A DNA stretch of 64,000 nt, from the NCBI RefSeq assembly GCF_049898325.1, contig NZ_JAFCXL010000020.1, forward strand, positions 35,665-99,664. The letters are read 5' to 3'. The notes beneath the pieces were generated by a model that was given only the letters and a program-made list of their open reading frames with translations, ran no database searches and was not told the DNA's origin. A program made the translations under genes and the position numbers. Positions 17,111 to 25,908 of this stretch are shown here, piece after piece (the stretch's first letter is position 1; each line of letters begins with the position of its first letter). Source of the DNA: JAFCUW01 sp049898325. GTDB lineage: Bacteria; Pseudomonadota; Gammaproteobacteria; Burkholderiales; Burkholderiaceae_D.

Positions 17111-19237
17111 TCAGGGGTGGCCGCCGGGGGCTGGGCCGCTCGGGGTTGCGCCGCTCAGCTGCGCCTGCACCTGCCTGGGCACGGCCGCGTACTGGCGCAA
17201 TTGCATGCTGTAACTGGCGCGGCCCTGCGTGAGCGAACGCAAGGTGGTGGCGTAGCCGAACATGTCGGCCAGCGGCACCAGCGCGCGCACCAGTTTGCCG
17301 CCGCCGGCCTGGTCTTCCAGGCCCTGCACGATGCCGCGGCGCGCCGTCAGGTCGCCCATCACGTGGCCCATGAAGGGCTCGGGGGTTTCCACCTCGACCT
17401 GCATGAGTGGTTCGAGCAGCACGGGCGCACCCTGGCGCAGGGCCTGGCGCACAGCCAGCGCCGCCGCCATGCGGTAGGCGTGTTCGTTCGAATCGACCTC
17501 GTGGTAAGTGCCGAACGTCAGGGTGGCGCGCACATCGACCACCGGGTAGCCGGCCAGCACGCCGCTGCGCAGGCTCTCCTCGATGCCCTTGTCGACGGCG
17601 GGAATGAACTGGCGGGGAATGGCGCCGCCCTTGACGGCGTCGACGAACTGGTAGCCCTGCCCCGCGGCGGCCGGTTCGAGGCTGAGCACCACGTGGCCGT
17701 ACTGGCCCCGTCCGCCCGTTTGCTTGATGTACTTACCTTCGACATCGACCACCTTCCTGCCGATGGTTTCGCGGTAGGCCACCTGCGGCTTGCCCACCGT
17801 GGCCTCGACGGCAAATTCGCGGCGCAGGCGTTCGACCAGGATTTCCAGGTGCAATTCGCCCATGCCCGAGATGATGGTCTGGCCTGTTTCAGGGTCGGTG
17901 TGGACCCGGAACGACGGGTCTTCCTGCACCAGGCGGTCAAGCGCCGCGCCCATTTTTTCCTGGTCGGCGTGGGTTTTCGGCTCGACCGCCTGCCAGATGA
18001 CCGGTTCCGGGAACAGCATTTTTTCCAGCACGATGACGTGCCCGGGCGCGCACAGGGTGTCGCCCGTGGTGACGCCCTTGAGGCCGACGGCGGCGGCGAT
18101 GTCGCCTGCGCCGACCTCGCCGATTTCCTGGCGATCGTTGGCGTGCATCTGCAGCAGCCGTCCCAGCCGCTCGCGCTCGCCGCGGCGGGGGTTGTAGACG
18201 CTGTCGCCGGCCCTTGCCCGTCCCGAGTAGACGCGCACATAACAGAGCTTGCCCACGAACGGGTCGCTCATGATTTTAAATGCCAGCGCGGCGAACGGGG
18301 CGTCGTCGGCGGGGGCGCGCCAGGCGGGCATGTCGTGCTCGTCGGTGCCGCCGATGGCGGGCAGGTCCAGCGGCGACGGCAGGTAATCGATGACGGCGTC
18401 GAGCAGCGCCTGCACGCCCCGGTTCTTGAAGGCGCTGCCGGCCAGCAGGGGCACGATTTCGTTGCGGATGGTGCGTGCGCGCAAGCCCTGGCGGATCTCG
18501 GCATCGGTCAGGGTGGCGCCGTCCAGGTATTTTTCTGTCAGCGCCGGGCTGGCCTCGGCGGCCGCTTCCACCATCTTCTCGCGCCAGTCGTGCGCCGTCG
18601 CCTGCAGGGCGGCGGGGATGGCCTGGTAGCTGAACACGGTGCCCTGGGTGGCGTCATCCCAGACGATCGCGCGCATGCCGATGAGATCGACGACGCCATG
18701 GAAGTCGTCCTCGGCGCCCAGCGGCAACTGCACCGGCACCGCCAGCCCGTTGAGACGGCTGGCAATCTGCTCGCGCACGCGGAAAAAATCGGCGCCCACC
18801 CGGTCCATCTTGTTCACAAACGCAATGCGGGGCACATGGTATTTGTTTGCCTGGCGCCACACGGTTTCCGACTGCGACTGCACCCCGCCGACGGCGTCGT
18901 AGACCATCACCACGCCGTCGAGCACGCGCATGGCGCGCTCGACTTCGATGGTGAAATCGACGTGACCGGGGGTATCGATGAGATTGATGCGGTGTTCGGC
19001 GGCGGTGCCGTCCATGCCGCGCCAGAAGGCGGTGGTGGCGGCCGCGGTGATGGTGATGCCGCGCTCCTGCTCCTGCGCCATCCAGTCCATGGTGGCGGCG
19101 CCCTTGTCGACTTCACCGAGTTTGTGGTTGACACCCGTGTAAAACAGGATGCGCTCGGTGGTGGTGGTCTTGCCGGCGTCGATGTGGGCGCTGATGCCGA
19201 TGTTGCGATAGCGCTCGATGGGGGTTCTGCGGGTCAT
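17111..19237 (-). CDS. fusA: Elongation factor G, stand-alone paralogue
   Basis: This is a complete EF-G (708 aa), the ribosomal translocase GTPase. G1 is AHIDAGKTTTTERI, the switch region reads EQERGITITAAATTAFW, G3 DTPGHVDFTIEVERAMRVLDG, and G4 NKMDRVGADF. Domains II to V follow, with GRGQYGHVVL and HEVDSNEHAYRMAA. The start is the ATG at 19237 with AGGAG six bases before it; a GTG three bases upstream is too close to that site. It stands alone, not in the rpsL-rpsG-fusA-tufA operon, so a second EF-G gene (fusA2 type) is expected elsewhere in the genome. Confidence 0.93.
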   Translation of the reverse strand: MTRRTPIERYRNIGISAHIDAGKTTTTERILFYTGVNHKLGEVDKGAATMDWMAQEQERGITITAAATTAFWRGMDGTAAEHRINLIDTPGHVDFTIEVERAMRVLDGVVMVYDAVGGVQSQSETVWRQANKYHVPRIAFVNKMDRVGADFFRVREQIASRLNGLAVPVQLPLGAEDDFHGVVDLIGMRAIVWDDATQGTVFSYQAIPAALQATAHDWREKMVEAAAEASPALTEKYLDGATLTDAEIRQGLRARTIRNEIVPLLAGSAFKNRGVQALLDAVIDYLPSPLDLPAIGGTDEHDMPAWRAPADDAPFAALAFKIMSDPFVGKLCYVRVYSGRARAGDSVYNPRRGERERLGRLLQMHANDRQEIGEVGAGDIAAAVGLKGVTTGDTLCAPGHVIVLEKMLFPEPVIWQAVEPKTHADQEKMGAALDRLVQEDPSFRVHTDPETGQTIISGMGELHLEILVERLRREFAVEATVGKPQVAYRETIGRKVVDVEGKYIKQTGGRGQYGHVVLSLEPAAAGQGYQFVDAVKGGAIPRQFIPAVDKGIEESLRSGVLAGYPVVDVRATLTFGTYHEVDSNEHAYRMAAALAVRQALRQGAPVLLEPLMQVEVETPEPFMGHVMGDLTARRGIVQGLEDQAGGGKLVRALVPLADMFGYATTLRSLTQGRASYSMQLRQYAAVPRQVQAQLSGATPSGPAPGGHP

Positions 19238-19294
19238 CACTAGCTCCTGGTGGAATTCGGACGGGCGACGCTTGCACCTCCATCTTAGACCTGT

Positions 19295-19309
19295 CGCGCG
19301 CGCGCGCGC
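19295..19309. repeat. (CG)n dinucleotide run, 15 bp
   Basis: An uninterrupted alternating CG tract lies in the gap between the EF-G start and the POT transporter stop. It has Z-DNA-forming potential; a function is not evident. Confidence 0.8.
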
Positions 19310-19312
19310 CGA

Positions 19313-20842
19313 TCAAGCGTGCGCGTGATGGGTGGCGGTGAGCCGGCGCATCAGGGGCAGCGCCGCCAGCGCGATCAGGGTGCAGGCGATGGCGCCGATG
19401 CCCAGCTTGTTGAACAGGCTCGTGTAGATCGGCAGGGTCAGCAGGGGATCGACCATGTCGCGCGGCACGCTGGCCAGGTTGGCGACCACGCCGCCCAGGT
19501 ACTGGGAAATGCCGACGGCGACAAAATAGGCGCCCATCATGAAGCCGCCCATGCGCGCCGGCACGTAGCGGGCGATCATCGCCAGCCCCAGGCCCGACAC
19601 CAGCAGTTCACCCAGCGAATAGCAGCCGTAGCCGATGATCATCACCCACGACGAGGTCTTGCCGCCGACGGCGAACTGGCCGGCGATGCCGTACACAAAA
19701 AAGCCCACCGCCACCATGGCGAAGCCGAGGGCGAACTTGGCGGCGATCGACAAGTCGCGGCCGCTGCGGCCGGCGACGCTGTACAAGCCTGCCAGCACGG
19801 GGCTGAGCAACATGATCCAGATCGCGTTCAAGGCCTGGAACTGGGCCGGCGACCAGGTCCACAAGTGCGAACCGAACACGGCAAAGTCCAGGTCGACATT
19901 GCGCAGCGCGAACAGCGACAGCGAGGTCGACATTTGCTGGTAGAAAATGAAGAAGAACACCGTCTGCAGCGTCAGCACGAGGGCGGCGATCAGGCCGGCC
20001 CGTTCGTTCGGCTCGCTCTTGCGGATCAGGTGGATGAAAATGCCCAGCACCACGATGCCGGCGATGTACACGAAGGCGCGGGCGATGGCCTGGTATTGCA
20101 AGATGACGGCCGAGGCGCCCACCGCCAGCACGCCGGCGCCCAGCACCATGAGGAGCTTGTCCACGCGCAGCGGCAACTGGTCGGGGGCCGAGCCGATATG
20201 GGCGATGGTGCGGCGGGTGAAACTGACGTTGATCAGGCCCACCACCAGCCCCACCGCACAGACGGCGAAGGCAGCGTGCCAGCCGAAGCCGTCGCCGTAG
20301 TTGGCGTTGACGTAGTCCTTGATCATGGGCGTGGCCAGCATCGACACGGTCGAGCCCACATTGACGGCCATGTAGTACAGGGTGAAGGCACTGTCGATTT
20401 TCGAATCGTCGCCTTCATAGATCTTGCGCACCATGTTGGCGGTGTTCGGCTTGAACAGGCCGTTGCCGACCACCACCACGCCCAGCGCGGAAAAGATGAA
20501 CCAGGTGTTTTGCGTGGGCACCGCCATCAGCGCATAGCCCAGCGCGAGGATCATGGCACCGATGTGCATGCAGCGGCGCGTGCCCAGCACCTTGTCGCCG
20601 ATCCAGCCGCCGATGGCGGGCGAGACATAGATCAGCGCCGCGCAGGCGCTCCACACGAGATTGGCGCGGCTGTCGTCGAAGCCCAGTCGCTGGACCAGGA
20701 AATAGACGATCAGGGCCTGCATGCCGTAGTAGCCAAAGCGCTCCCACAGTTCAATGAGGGCGATGGTGGAAAACGAGCGCGTTTGCGTGTAAGGGGCGCT
20801 GCTGGCCGCCGAAAGGGGCGCGAGGGGGGCCTGGGTTTGCAT
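19313..20842 (-). CDS. POT-family proton-coupled peptide transporter
   Basis: This inner-membrane di/tripeptide:H+ symporter (509 aa from the chosen start) has 12-14 predicted helices. Helix 1 carries the family signature ELWERFGYYGMQALIVYFL, which contains the ExxERFxYY motif. Later motifs are GGWIGDKVLGTRRCMHIGA, the PTR2 stretch GNGLFKPNTANMVRKIYEGDD and FFIFYQQMSTSLSLFA. I chose the ATG at 20842 (MQTQAPLAPL). A longer frame exists to 20932, but its extra 30 residues are basic and unlike relatives, and they would be translated through a strong hairpin. The ribosome binding site is weak (AAGG 14 bases upstream). Confidence 0.9.
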   Translation of the reverse strand: MQTQAPLAPLSAASSAPYTQTRSFSTIALIELWERFGYYGMQALIVYFLVQRLGFDDSRANLVWSACAALIYVSPAIGGWIGDKVLGTRRCMHIGAMILALGYALMAVPTQNTWFIFSALGVVVVGNGLFKPNTANMVRKIYEGDDSKIDSAFTLYYMAVNVGSTVSMLATPMIKDYVNANYGDGFGWHAAFAVCAVGLVVGLINVSFTRRTIAHIGSAPDQLPLRVDKLLMVLGAGVLAVGASAVILQYQAIARAFVYIAGIVVLGIFIHLIRKSEPNERAGLIAALVLTLQTVFFFIFYQQMSTSLSLFALRNVDLDFAVFGSHLWTWSPAQFQALNAIWIMLLSPVLAGLYSVAGRSGRDLSIAAKFALGFAMVAVGFFVYGIAGQFAVGGKTSSWVMIIGYGCYSLGELLVSGLGLAMIARYVPARMGGFMMGAYFVAVGISQYLGGVVANLASVPRDMVDPLLTLPIYTSLFNKLGIGAIACTLIALAALPLMRRLTATHHAHA

Positions 20843-20872
20843 GTCCGTTTTTGCCTTTATGGTCGATATCGA

Positions 20873-20901
20873 GGCGCCTTCCCGGATCGCGGGAAGGCGC
20901 C
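20873..20901 (-). promoter_or_regulatory. 12-bp perfect hairpin in the POT leader
   Basis: Arms GGCGCCTTCCCG (20873-20884) and CGGGAAGGCGCC (20890-20901) enclose a 5-base loop. It lies about 30 bases before the POT start codon. Read leftward there is no T-run, so a terminator of the upstream receiver gene is less likely than a leader structure. It may instead be a processed intercistronic hairpin. Confidence 0.5.
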
Positions 20902-21000
20902 ACTGGCTGCGTCGTGGTTCACTGACGCGCAATTATCGTGCATGGACGGGCAAGGCGGCAACCGAAGAGTGCGACTGGCGCGGCGCGGCGCGCCGGGCGA

Positions 21001-21423
21001 TCAGGCGTCGACGATGATCTCTTCGATCACTTCGATCGAGGTGGGCTTGGTCAGGTGCAGGTCGAAACCGGCGCTCTTTGCGCGCGCGCGGGTGGCGTCG
21101 TCGCGCCAGGCGGTCAGGGCGACGATGCGCACCGCGGCCAGGCCGGCGATCTGGCGCATGGCGACGGCCACCTCGAAGCCGTTCATGCCGGGCATGCCGA
21201 TGTCGAGAAACACCACATCGGGCCGCTGGCGCTCGGCAGCGCGCAGACCATCGGCGCCGTTGTGGGCGGCGACGGCGTCGTGGCCCAGCAGTGACAGGAT
21301 CGCCACCAGGGTGTCGGCGGCGTCGGCGTTGTCGTCGATGACGAGCACGCGGCGGTTCGGGACGACCACCGCGCTATCGGCGGACGTTGCGGCACTGGCG
21401 GTGGTGAGAGAGGGAGCGTTCAT
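21001..21423 (-). CDS. Single-domain response regulator
   Basis: This is a 140-aa stand-alone receiver (CheY-like) with a roughly 25-residue Ala/Ser/Thr-rich N-terminal tail. The acidic pair is in VLVIDDNAD, the phosphoacceptor Asp is in VVFLDIGMPGMNG, the Thr in IVALTAW and the Lys in HLTKPTS. No output domain follows, so it acts through protein contact or as a phosphorelay intermediate. Many such CheY-like proteins pair with hybrid kinases; none is adjacent, though the orphan kinase at 15176-17005 is on the same strand. The ATG at 21423 was chosen. A 36-residue upstream extension is unlike a receiver N terminus. Confidence 0.85.
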   Translation of the reverse strand: MNAPSLTTASAATSADSAVVVPNRRVLVIDDNADAADTLVAILSLLGHDAVAAHNGADGLRAAERQRPDVVFLDIGMPGMNGFEVAVAMRQIAGLAAVRIVALTAWRDDATRARAKSAGFDLHLTKPTSIEVIEEIIVDA

Positions 21424-21627
21424 GGGAAACTCTGCATCAGTTCGACCGGCAGGTCGGTGTTCAAACAAACGGGCAGAGTTTTGGCCGAAGGGTTGTGTTG
21501 TCATTCTGGCCTCGCAAGGCGGACCACACAATGGCTGTACTGTAACACGAATTGAATTGAAGACACACCTGCCCCGCCCGTGGCGTGCGCGGGGGGCAGG
21601 CGCCGCCGCGCCGCGCCCGCGCCCCCC

Positions 21628-22857
21628 TCATTGCGCGCGCACTGGCCCCTGGTAGGGCTGGTAGGCGGGCCACTGCAAGGCCACCGGCCGCACGTCCAGG
21701 CGCAGGCGGTAGACGGAAACCGCCTCGGAACTGGCCGACACATAGCCACTGCTGGCGGGCGCGCGGCTGAACCGAAACTCGAAGCCGGGGGCGCCGGCGG
21801 GCGCGCCCGGTCCCGCGAAGGCCAGCCCGATGGCGGCCGGCTGGTCGCTGTCGATCAGGCGCGACATCAGGTCGACGACGGTGGTGTTGCCCAGGATATC
21901 GGCGGCGACCAGCGCTGTGCGGTATTCGGGCGCGGCGGGATCGACCTTGCCGCCGATCTTGTCGGCGGACGGGGTCAGCACGCCCGTGGCCAGGTTGATG
22001 CGGTCGCCATGGTCGAGGTAGCTGATGCTGGCGTTGCTGACGTTAAAGCCGGGCACGCTGGCATCGACCTGCGCCGCGTCCGTTTCCAGCACGATCACGC
22101 CCTTGTAGCCGATCACCTCGGCCTCGCGCCCCGGCCCCACCACCAGCGCCGTGTTTTCATCGATGCCGATGCCGCGCCGGTACTGCTGGCGCAGCATCAG
22201 CGGCAGCATGCGGGCGAAGCGGCCCCGCACCAGCAGGTGCTGGTCGACAAACACGTCATTGCCGATAAACCCCAGGCCAGGCGCCATCACGCCGCCGTCG
22301 GCCACCCCGCGCTGCAGGACCTCCAGCACGGACGGGGCATTGTCGAACATGGTCGAACTCATCACGGCCGCACCCGCGCTGGTGCCGGCAATCACCCCGC
22401 CGCGCCGGTACAGGCGCCAGATGGCGTCGAGCACGGCCGAATTGGCGCCGTCCGGGTTGCGCAAGGTGGCGACGATGCGGGCCTGGTCGCCACCGAGAAA
22501 ATACACGCCGCCGGCGCCATCGATCTGCGCCACCAGCGCGCTGTCGTTGGCCGCCTTGCGCACGTCGCCCGGCAATTTCGGCGACAGCGGCAGCAGGAAG
22601 GCCTGCGCCCCGTACTCGTTGAGGGTGCGTACCCAGCTGGCGCCGGAGCGGCCCGGATTGCCGGCCGCGGCGGGGATGACGGCGATGCGGGCGCCCTTGC
22701 CGCCGGCCAGGCGGACGATGCGCTCCCACACCACGGCGTTGTCGGCGCGCAAGGCGCCGCCGGCGATGACCAGGTGGCCCTCGGCGCAGACCGCGCTGGT
22801 GCTGCACAGAATGACCAGTCCCAGCACAAAGCGGCTACCCCATTGACGATATTGCAT
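21628..22857 (-). CDS. Exported cyanophycinase-like peptidase (S51)
   Basis: This 409-aa protein belongs to the peptidase S51 group, which includes cyanophycinase and dipeptidase E. It has a signal peptide (MQYRQWGSRFVLGLVILCSTSAVCA) and then starts with HLVIAGGALRADNAVVWERIV. The nucleophile elbow is GTSAGAAVM (serine in GxSAG), following FLGGDQARIVATL. Cyanophycinases cleave multi-L-arginyl-poly-aspartate to beta-Asp-Arg. Here only the fold and nucleophile are supported, and the C-terminal third is a beta-rich extension. The ATG at 22857 gives the signal peptide. It sits 13 bases after the DUF455 gene, so the two probably form an operon. Confidence 0.82.
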   Translation of the reverse strand: MQYRQWGSRFVLGLVILCSTSAVCAEGHLVIAGGALRADNAVVWERIVRLAGGKGARIAVIPAAAGNPGRSGASWVRTLNEYGAQAFLLPLSPKLPGDVRKAANDSALVAQIDGAGGVYFLGGDQARIVATLRNPDGANSAVLDAIWRLYRRGGVIAGTSAGAAVMSSTMFDNAPSVLEVLQRGVADGGVMAPGLGFIGNDVFVDQHLLVRGRFARMLPLMLRQQYRRGIGIDENTALVVGPGREAEVIGYKGVIVLETDAAQVDASVPGFNVSNASISYLDHGDRINLATGVLTPSADKIGGKVDPAAPEYRTALVAADILGNTTVVDLMSRLIDSDQPAAIGLAFAGPGAPAGAPGFEFRFSRAPASSGYVSASSEAVSVYRLRLDVRPVALQWPAYQPYQGPVRAQ

Positions 22858-22870
22858 GTCGAATCCTTGA

Positions 22871-23713
22871 TTATATTGAAATATGTCGCGCCGTCGCCGC
22901 GGCCTGCAGCGCCGCCAGTTCGGCCTCGCCAAAGCCCGCGCGGCGGCGCGCTTCCAGGTTGAACGGCCCGCGCAGCACGGGCGCATCGTAGCGCACCGTC
23001 AGGACGGCGTAGGTGGCGGCCCGGTCCAGGCCGCGCGCCTCGCACAGCGCACCATACCAGTGGTTGCCGATTTCGACATGGCCGACTTCGTCGCGCAGGA
23101 TGATGTCGAGGATGGCGGCGGCGGCCAGGTCGCCGCCCTGGGCCAGCTTGGCGCGCAGCGGCGGAATGGCATCGAGCCCGCGCGCCTCGAGCGTGCGCGG
23201 CACCAGCGCCATGCGCGCCATCACGTCGTCATTGGTCTTGGCGACCATCTCCCACAGGCTGTCGTGGGCGGGAAAGTCGCCGTAGGCGTGGCCCAGCACC
23301 TGCAAGTGCGCCACCAGCATGGCGTAGTGGCCCGCTTCCTCGGCGGCCACGCCCAACCAGTCGCGGTAATACGCTTCGGGCATGGCGCCGAAGCGGGCGA
23401 CGGCGTCGAGCGCCAGGTTGACGGCGTTAAATTCGATGTGCGCGAGCGCGTGGACCAGCATGGCGCGCCCCTCGACGGTGACCATCGAGCGCCGCCCCAC
23501 CAGGCGCGGCGCCACCAGTTGCGGACGCGCCGGGCGGCCGGGGATGGCGTCGGCGTGCGCGCCCTGCATGGCGATGCTGGCGCCGGCGTCGACCGTGACG
23601 GCGCCCGCCGCCAGGGCGGCCGCGAGGGCGCCGATGGCGGCCATTTTTGCGGGGGGATCGGTTTCGAGCAGGCAGCGCAAGGCGCCCGCGCGCAGCTCGA
23701 CGGCATCGGTCAT
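22871..23713 (-). CDS. DUF455 ferritin-like protein
   Basis: This 280-aa all-helical protein is of the DUF455 family. It carries the di-iron-type ligands of a ferritin-like bundle: LAHIEFNAVNLALDA, AAEEAGHYAMLVAHL and RDEVGHVEIGNHWY (two ExxH pairs plus further Glu). The function of the family is not established; some relatives are linked to tRNA hydroxylation or metal oxidation, so I leave it open. The ATG at 23713 was chosen since upstream in-frame sequence is Ala/Gly/Pro-rich and not conserved-looking. It is the first gene of a two-gene unit with the cyanophycinase-like peptidase. Confidence 0.82.
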   Translation of the reverse strand: MTDAVELRAGALRCLLETDPPAKMAAIGALAAALAAGAVTVDAGASIAMQGAHADAIPGRPARPQLVAPRLVGRRSMVTVEGRAMLVHALAHIEFNAVNLALDAVARFGAMPEAYYRDWLGVAAEEAGHYAMLVAHLQVLGHAYGDFPAHDSLWEMVAKTNDDVMARMALVPRTLEARGLDAIPPLRAKLAQGGDLAAAAILDIILRDEVGHVEIGNHWYGALCEARGLDRAATYAVLTVRYDAPVLRGPFNLEARRRAGFGEAELAALQAAATARHISI

Positions 23714-23815
23714 GGCTGGGTGCTCTCTATAAATGTGGTGTGCGATCACGCGCGCTTGCAGCGTGATGGCAGCGCGAATGAGCCGGCAGTGTAACGCAGA
23801 GGCGGCCGGCGCCAA

Positions 23816-23855
23816 CAAAAACGCCAGGGGCGTCGACGGTGCGACGCCCCTGGCG
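23816..23855 (-). terminator. Rho-independent terminator of the DUF4394 gene
   Basis: Perfect 14-bp arms (23822-23835 and 23842-23855, CGCCAGGGGCGTCG type) enclose a 6-base loop. Read leftward they are followed by TTTTTG. It lies 60 bases after the stop of the minus-strand lipoprotein gene and is the clearest intrinsic terminator in the window. Confidence 0.92.
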
Positions 23856-23915
23856 CAGGGCAGCAGGCGGCCGGCGCCGCCCGGCCCCATGCAAGGGGCC
23901 CAGGCGGCCGAGACC

Positions 23916-25589
23916 TTACTTGAGCACGATGGCCAGGTCGATCAGGCCCAGCTGGCCGTTGCCGATTACCGAGCTCGCCGGCGTGGCGGCGCCGTTCACC
24001 AGCACGGCCGCGCCCGTGGCCAGGTCGATCCGGTACAGGGCGCTCGGGCCCGTGGCCGTGGCGCGCAGCGCTGCCAGTGCCAGGCCGTTGGCGCCACCGG
24101 CGATGTCGAAGCCGACGTCGCCCGCCACCACCGCGCCCAGGGACCCGATCGTGGTCAGGGTGCCGTCGTTGGGCGGATTTTGCAGGGAAAGTGCGGCGGT
24201 ATTGCTCAATACGTCGAGGTCGAGGTCATACAGCATGGTCGCCGCGCTGTTGGCGAAGCTGTTGCTGTTGGCGGCGGCCGTCACGTTGGGGGCGTTGACG
24301 GCGCCCGGGCGATTGAGCGTGCCATCGGTGGTGACGGCGCCCGTGTCGACATTGATGCGCAGGCTCTGGCCCGTGTTGCCGATCACCCGCAAGCGGTCCG
24401 CCACGGGATTGAAGTCGACGGCGAAGGCACTGCCGGCCACGGCCATGTAGGGGGCGCTGGTGTCGGCCGGATCGGCCGCCAGCGTGGCCTTGAAGGTGGT
24501 GGCGCCCGTCAGCGGATCGATCGTCACCAGCCGGCTGGTGCTGGTCAGGCCGTACAGCATGCCGTCCTTGGGCCGCACGTCGAAGCCCAGCAGCTTTTCA
24601 CCCGTGCCCAGGCCGCTGATGGCGACGTTGCTGAGCAAGGTGGTGGGCGTGGCCGGGCGGAAGCCGACGATGCGGCCCTCGTCGGTCAAGCCGTAGACCA
24701 GCGCTGCGGCGGGCGTGCGCACGGCCAGGCCGCGCAACGCCTCGGTGGCGCCGACGACGCCAACCAGGGTGGCCGGCGCGCTGGTGGCGGCCAGGTTGAT
24801 GGTGTACAGATTGCGCGCGCCGTCCACGGTCATGACGGCGTAGCCGGTGTTGCTGACGGCGTCGATGTCGAAGCCGGCCACGCTGGTGGCCGTCACGCCC
24901 AGCGCCACGGGGCTGGCCAGGGTGCCGTTATTCGGTGGATTTTGCGTATACAGGGTGCTGTTGACGGCGTCGATCACATACAGCGTGGTGCTGGCGGTGC
25001 CGGCGAAGCTGTTGGTGTAGGCGGCGCCATGGATGGCGCTGGTGGCGGCGCCGCCATTGATGTTGCCGTCGGTGGTGGTGGCGCCCGTGTCGACATTGAT
25101 GCGCAGGCTCTGGCCGCTGTTGCTGACGATGCGCAGGCGGTCGGCCACGGGGTTGAAATCGACGCCGTAGTCGGTTCCCGCCAGGCCCGCGAACGGCGCC
25201 GTGGTGTCGGTGGGGTCGGCCGCCAGGCTGGCCTTGACGGTGGCGACCCCGGTGCCGCTGTCGATGGTGTAGATGCGGCCCGTGCTGCCCACGCCATACA
25301 ACAAGCCATCGGCCGGCCGGAAATCGATGCCCAGCAGGTTCTCGCCCGCCTGCAGGCCCGTCACGCTCACGCTGGTGCGGATGGTGCCGGGGCTGGCGCG
25401 GTCGAAGGTCAGCAGCTTGTTGCTCACGGTCAGCACGGCAAGGTCGCCGGCGCTGAGTACCGGCACGGGCACGGGAACCGGCACGGGCGTCACTGGCGTA
25501 CCCACGTTATTGCTGTCGCCGCCGCATGCAGCCAGGCTGAGGGTCAGGGCGGAAGCAAGTGCGAGTTTACTGAATGGAAAGTTTTGCAT
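23916..25589 (-). CDS. Lipoprotein with two tandem DUF4394 domains
   Basis: This 557-aa exported protein has a lipoprotein signal (LALASALTLSLAACGGDS), then a Pro/Val linker. Two copies of a roughly 240-residue module follow (about 45-290 and 300-550). Each has the run LLGFD(I/V)RP(A/K)DG(M/L)LYG, TIDxxTG, FNPVADRLR(I/V)(I/V)(S/G)NxGQSLRINVDTG and an ending with QNPPN(N/D)GTL. DUF4394 is a beta-propeller-like domain of unknown role. The internal duplication is plain by eye. The ATG at 25589 was chosen for the signal peptide; the 22 upstream in-frame residues are not part of it. Confidence 0.88.
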   Translation of the reverse strand: MQNFPFSKLALASALTLSLAACGGDSNNVGTPVTPVPVPVPVPVLSAGDLAVLTVSNKLLTFDRASPGTIRTSVSVTGLQAGENLLGIDFRPADGLLYGVGSTGRIYTIDSGTGVATVKASLAADPTDTTAPFAGLAGTDYGVDFNPVADRLRIVSNSGQSLRINVDTGATTTDGNINGGAATSAIHGAAYTNSFAGTASTTLYVIDAVNSTLYTQNPPNNGTLASPVALGVTATSVAGFDIDAVSNTGYAVMTVDGARNLYTINLAATSAPATLVGVVGATEALRGLAVRTPAAALVYGLTDEGRIVGFRPATPTTLLSNVAISGLGTGEKLLGFDVRPKDGMLYGLTSTSRLVTIDPLTGATTFKATLAADPADTSAPYMAVAGSAFAVDFNPVADRLRVIGNTGQSLRINVDTGAVTTDGTLNRPGAVNAPNVTAAANSNSFANSAATMLYDLDLDVLSNTAALSLQNPPNDGTLTTIGSLGAVVAGDVGFDIAGGANGLALAALRATATGPSALYRIDLATGAAVLVNGAATPASSVIGNGQLGLIDLAIVLK

Positions 25590-25908
25590 GGTCTGGGCCT
25601 CTTCGGTAGTGCTTCTGTGGCCCCGGGTCAAGGGGGCGGTGGGGCACGTGGTCATGACCGGCCCTGGGGCGCGGCCGACATCACGGCACGGAAAGCGTCG
25701 CTGGCGCCGGTCTGGCGGGAGCGTACTGAAGTACTACACGGCGGAGATGGCTTCGGATGCAGGGCATGCGAAAAAAACTTGGCGCTTTCACGGTCACGAT
25801 GAAAGCGCCAAAAACTTCGTCGGGCCAGGCGCGAGCGCATCGGCGTCGCCCAAGGCGGGCTCCAAAGTCCTAAAATGCACTCACTTCATCCTTCGCGGAG
25901 ACCGACCC
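25590..25908. other. 319-bp divergent gap between DUF4394 and GNAT genes
   Basis: No credible gene is seen here. The gap holds the hairpin at 25781-25809 and, near its right end, a TAAAAT (25871-25876) that could serve as -10 for the plus-strand acetyltransferase, although no good -35 element precedes it. A 62-residue minus-strand frame (25652-25840) has no ribosome binding site and runs through the hairpin, so I do not call it. Confidence 0.6.
25770..25809 (-). terminator. Leftward intrinsic terminator-like hairpin
   Basis: GGCGCTTTCA (25781-25790) and TGAAAGCGCC (25800-25809) form a perfect 10-bp stem with a 9-base loop. Read leftward, the stem is followed by AAGTTTTTTTCGC. It is a convincing terminator by form, but no coding gene lies upstream of it on the minus strand, so it may end a short leader or small RNA. 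Confidence 0.6.

Noticed and set aside
17117..19243. 708-codon open frame on plus opposite EF-G
   Set aside because: It is the antisense of a full, highly conserved EF-G and its translation is His/Gln/Arg-rich low-complexity sequence, typical of GC-rich shadow frames.
20843..20932. Upstream start of the POT transporter
   Set aside because: The extra 30 residues are basic and unlike relatives, and they would be encoded through a 12-bp perfect hairpin.
19319..21655. 778-codon open frame on plus
   Set aside because: It runs antisense through the POT transporter and the receiver gene and shows no domain.
25652..25840. 62-codon minus-strand ORF in the DUF4394/GNAT gap
   Set aside because: No ribosome binding site, Arg/Ser-rich translation, and it spans the terminator-like hairpin.
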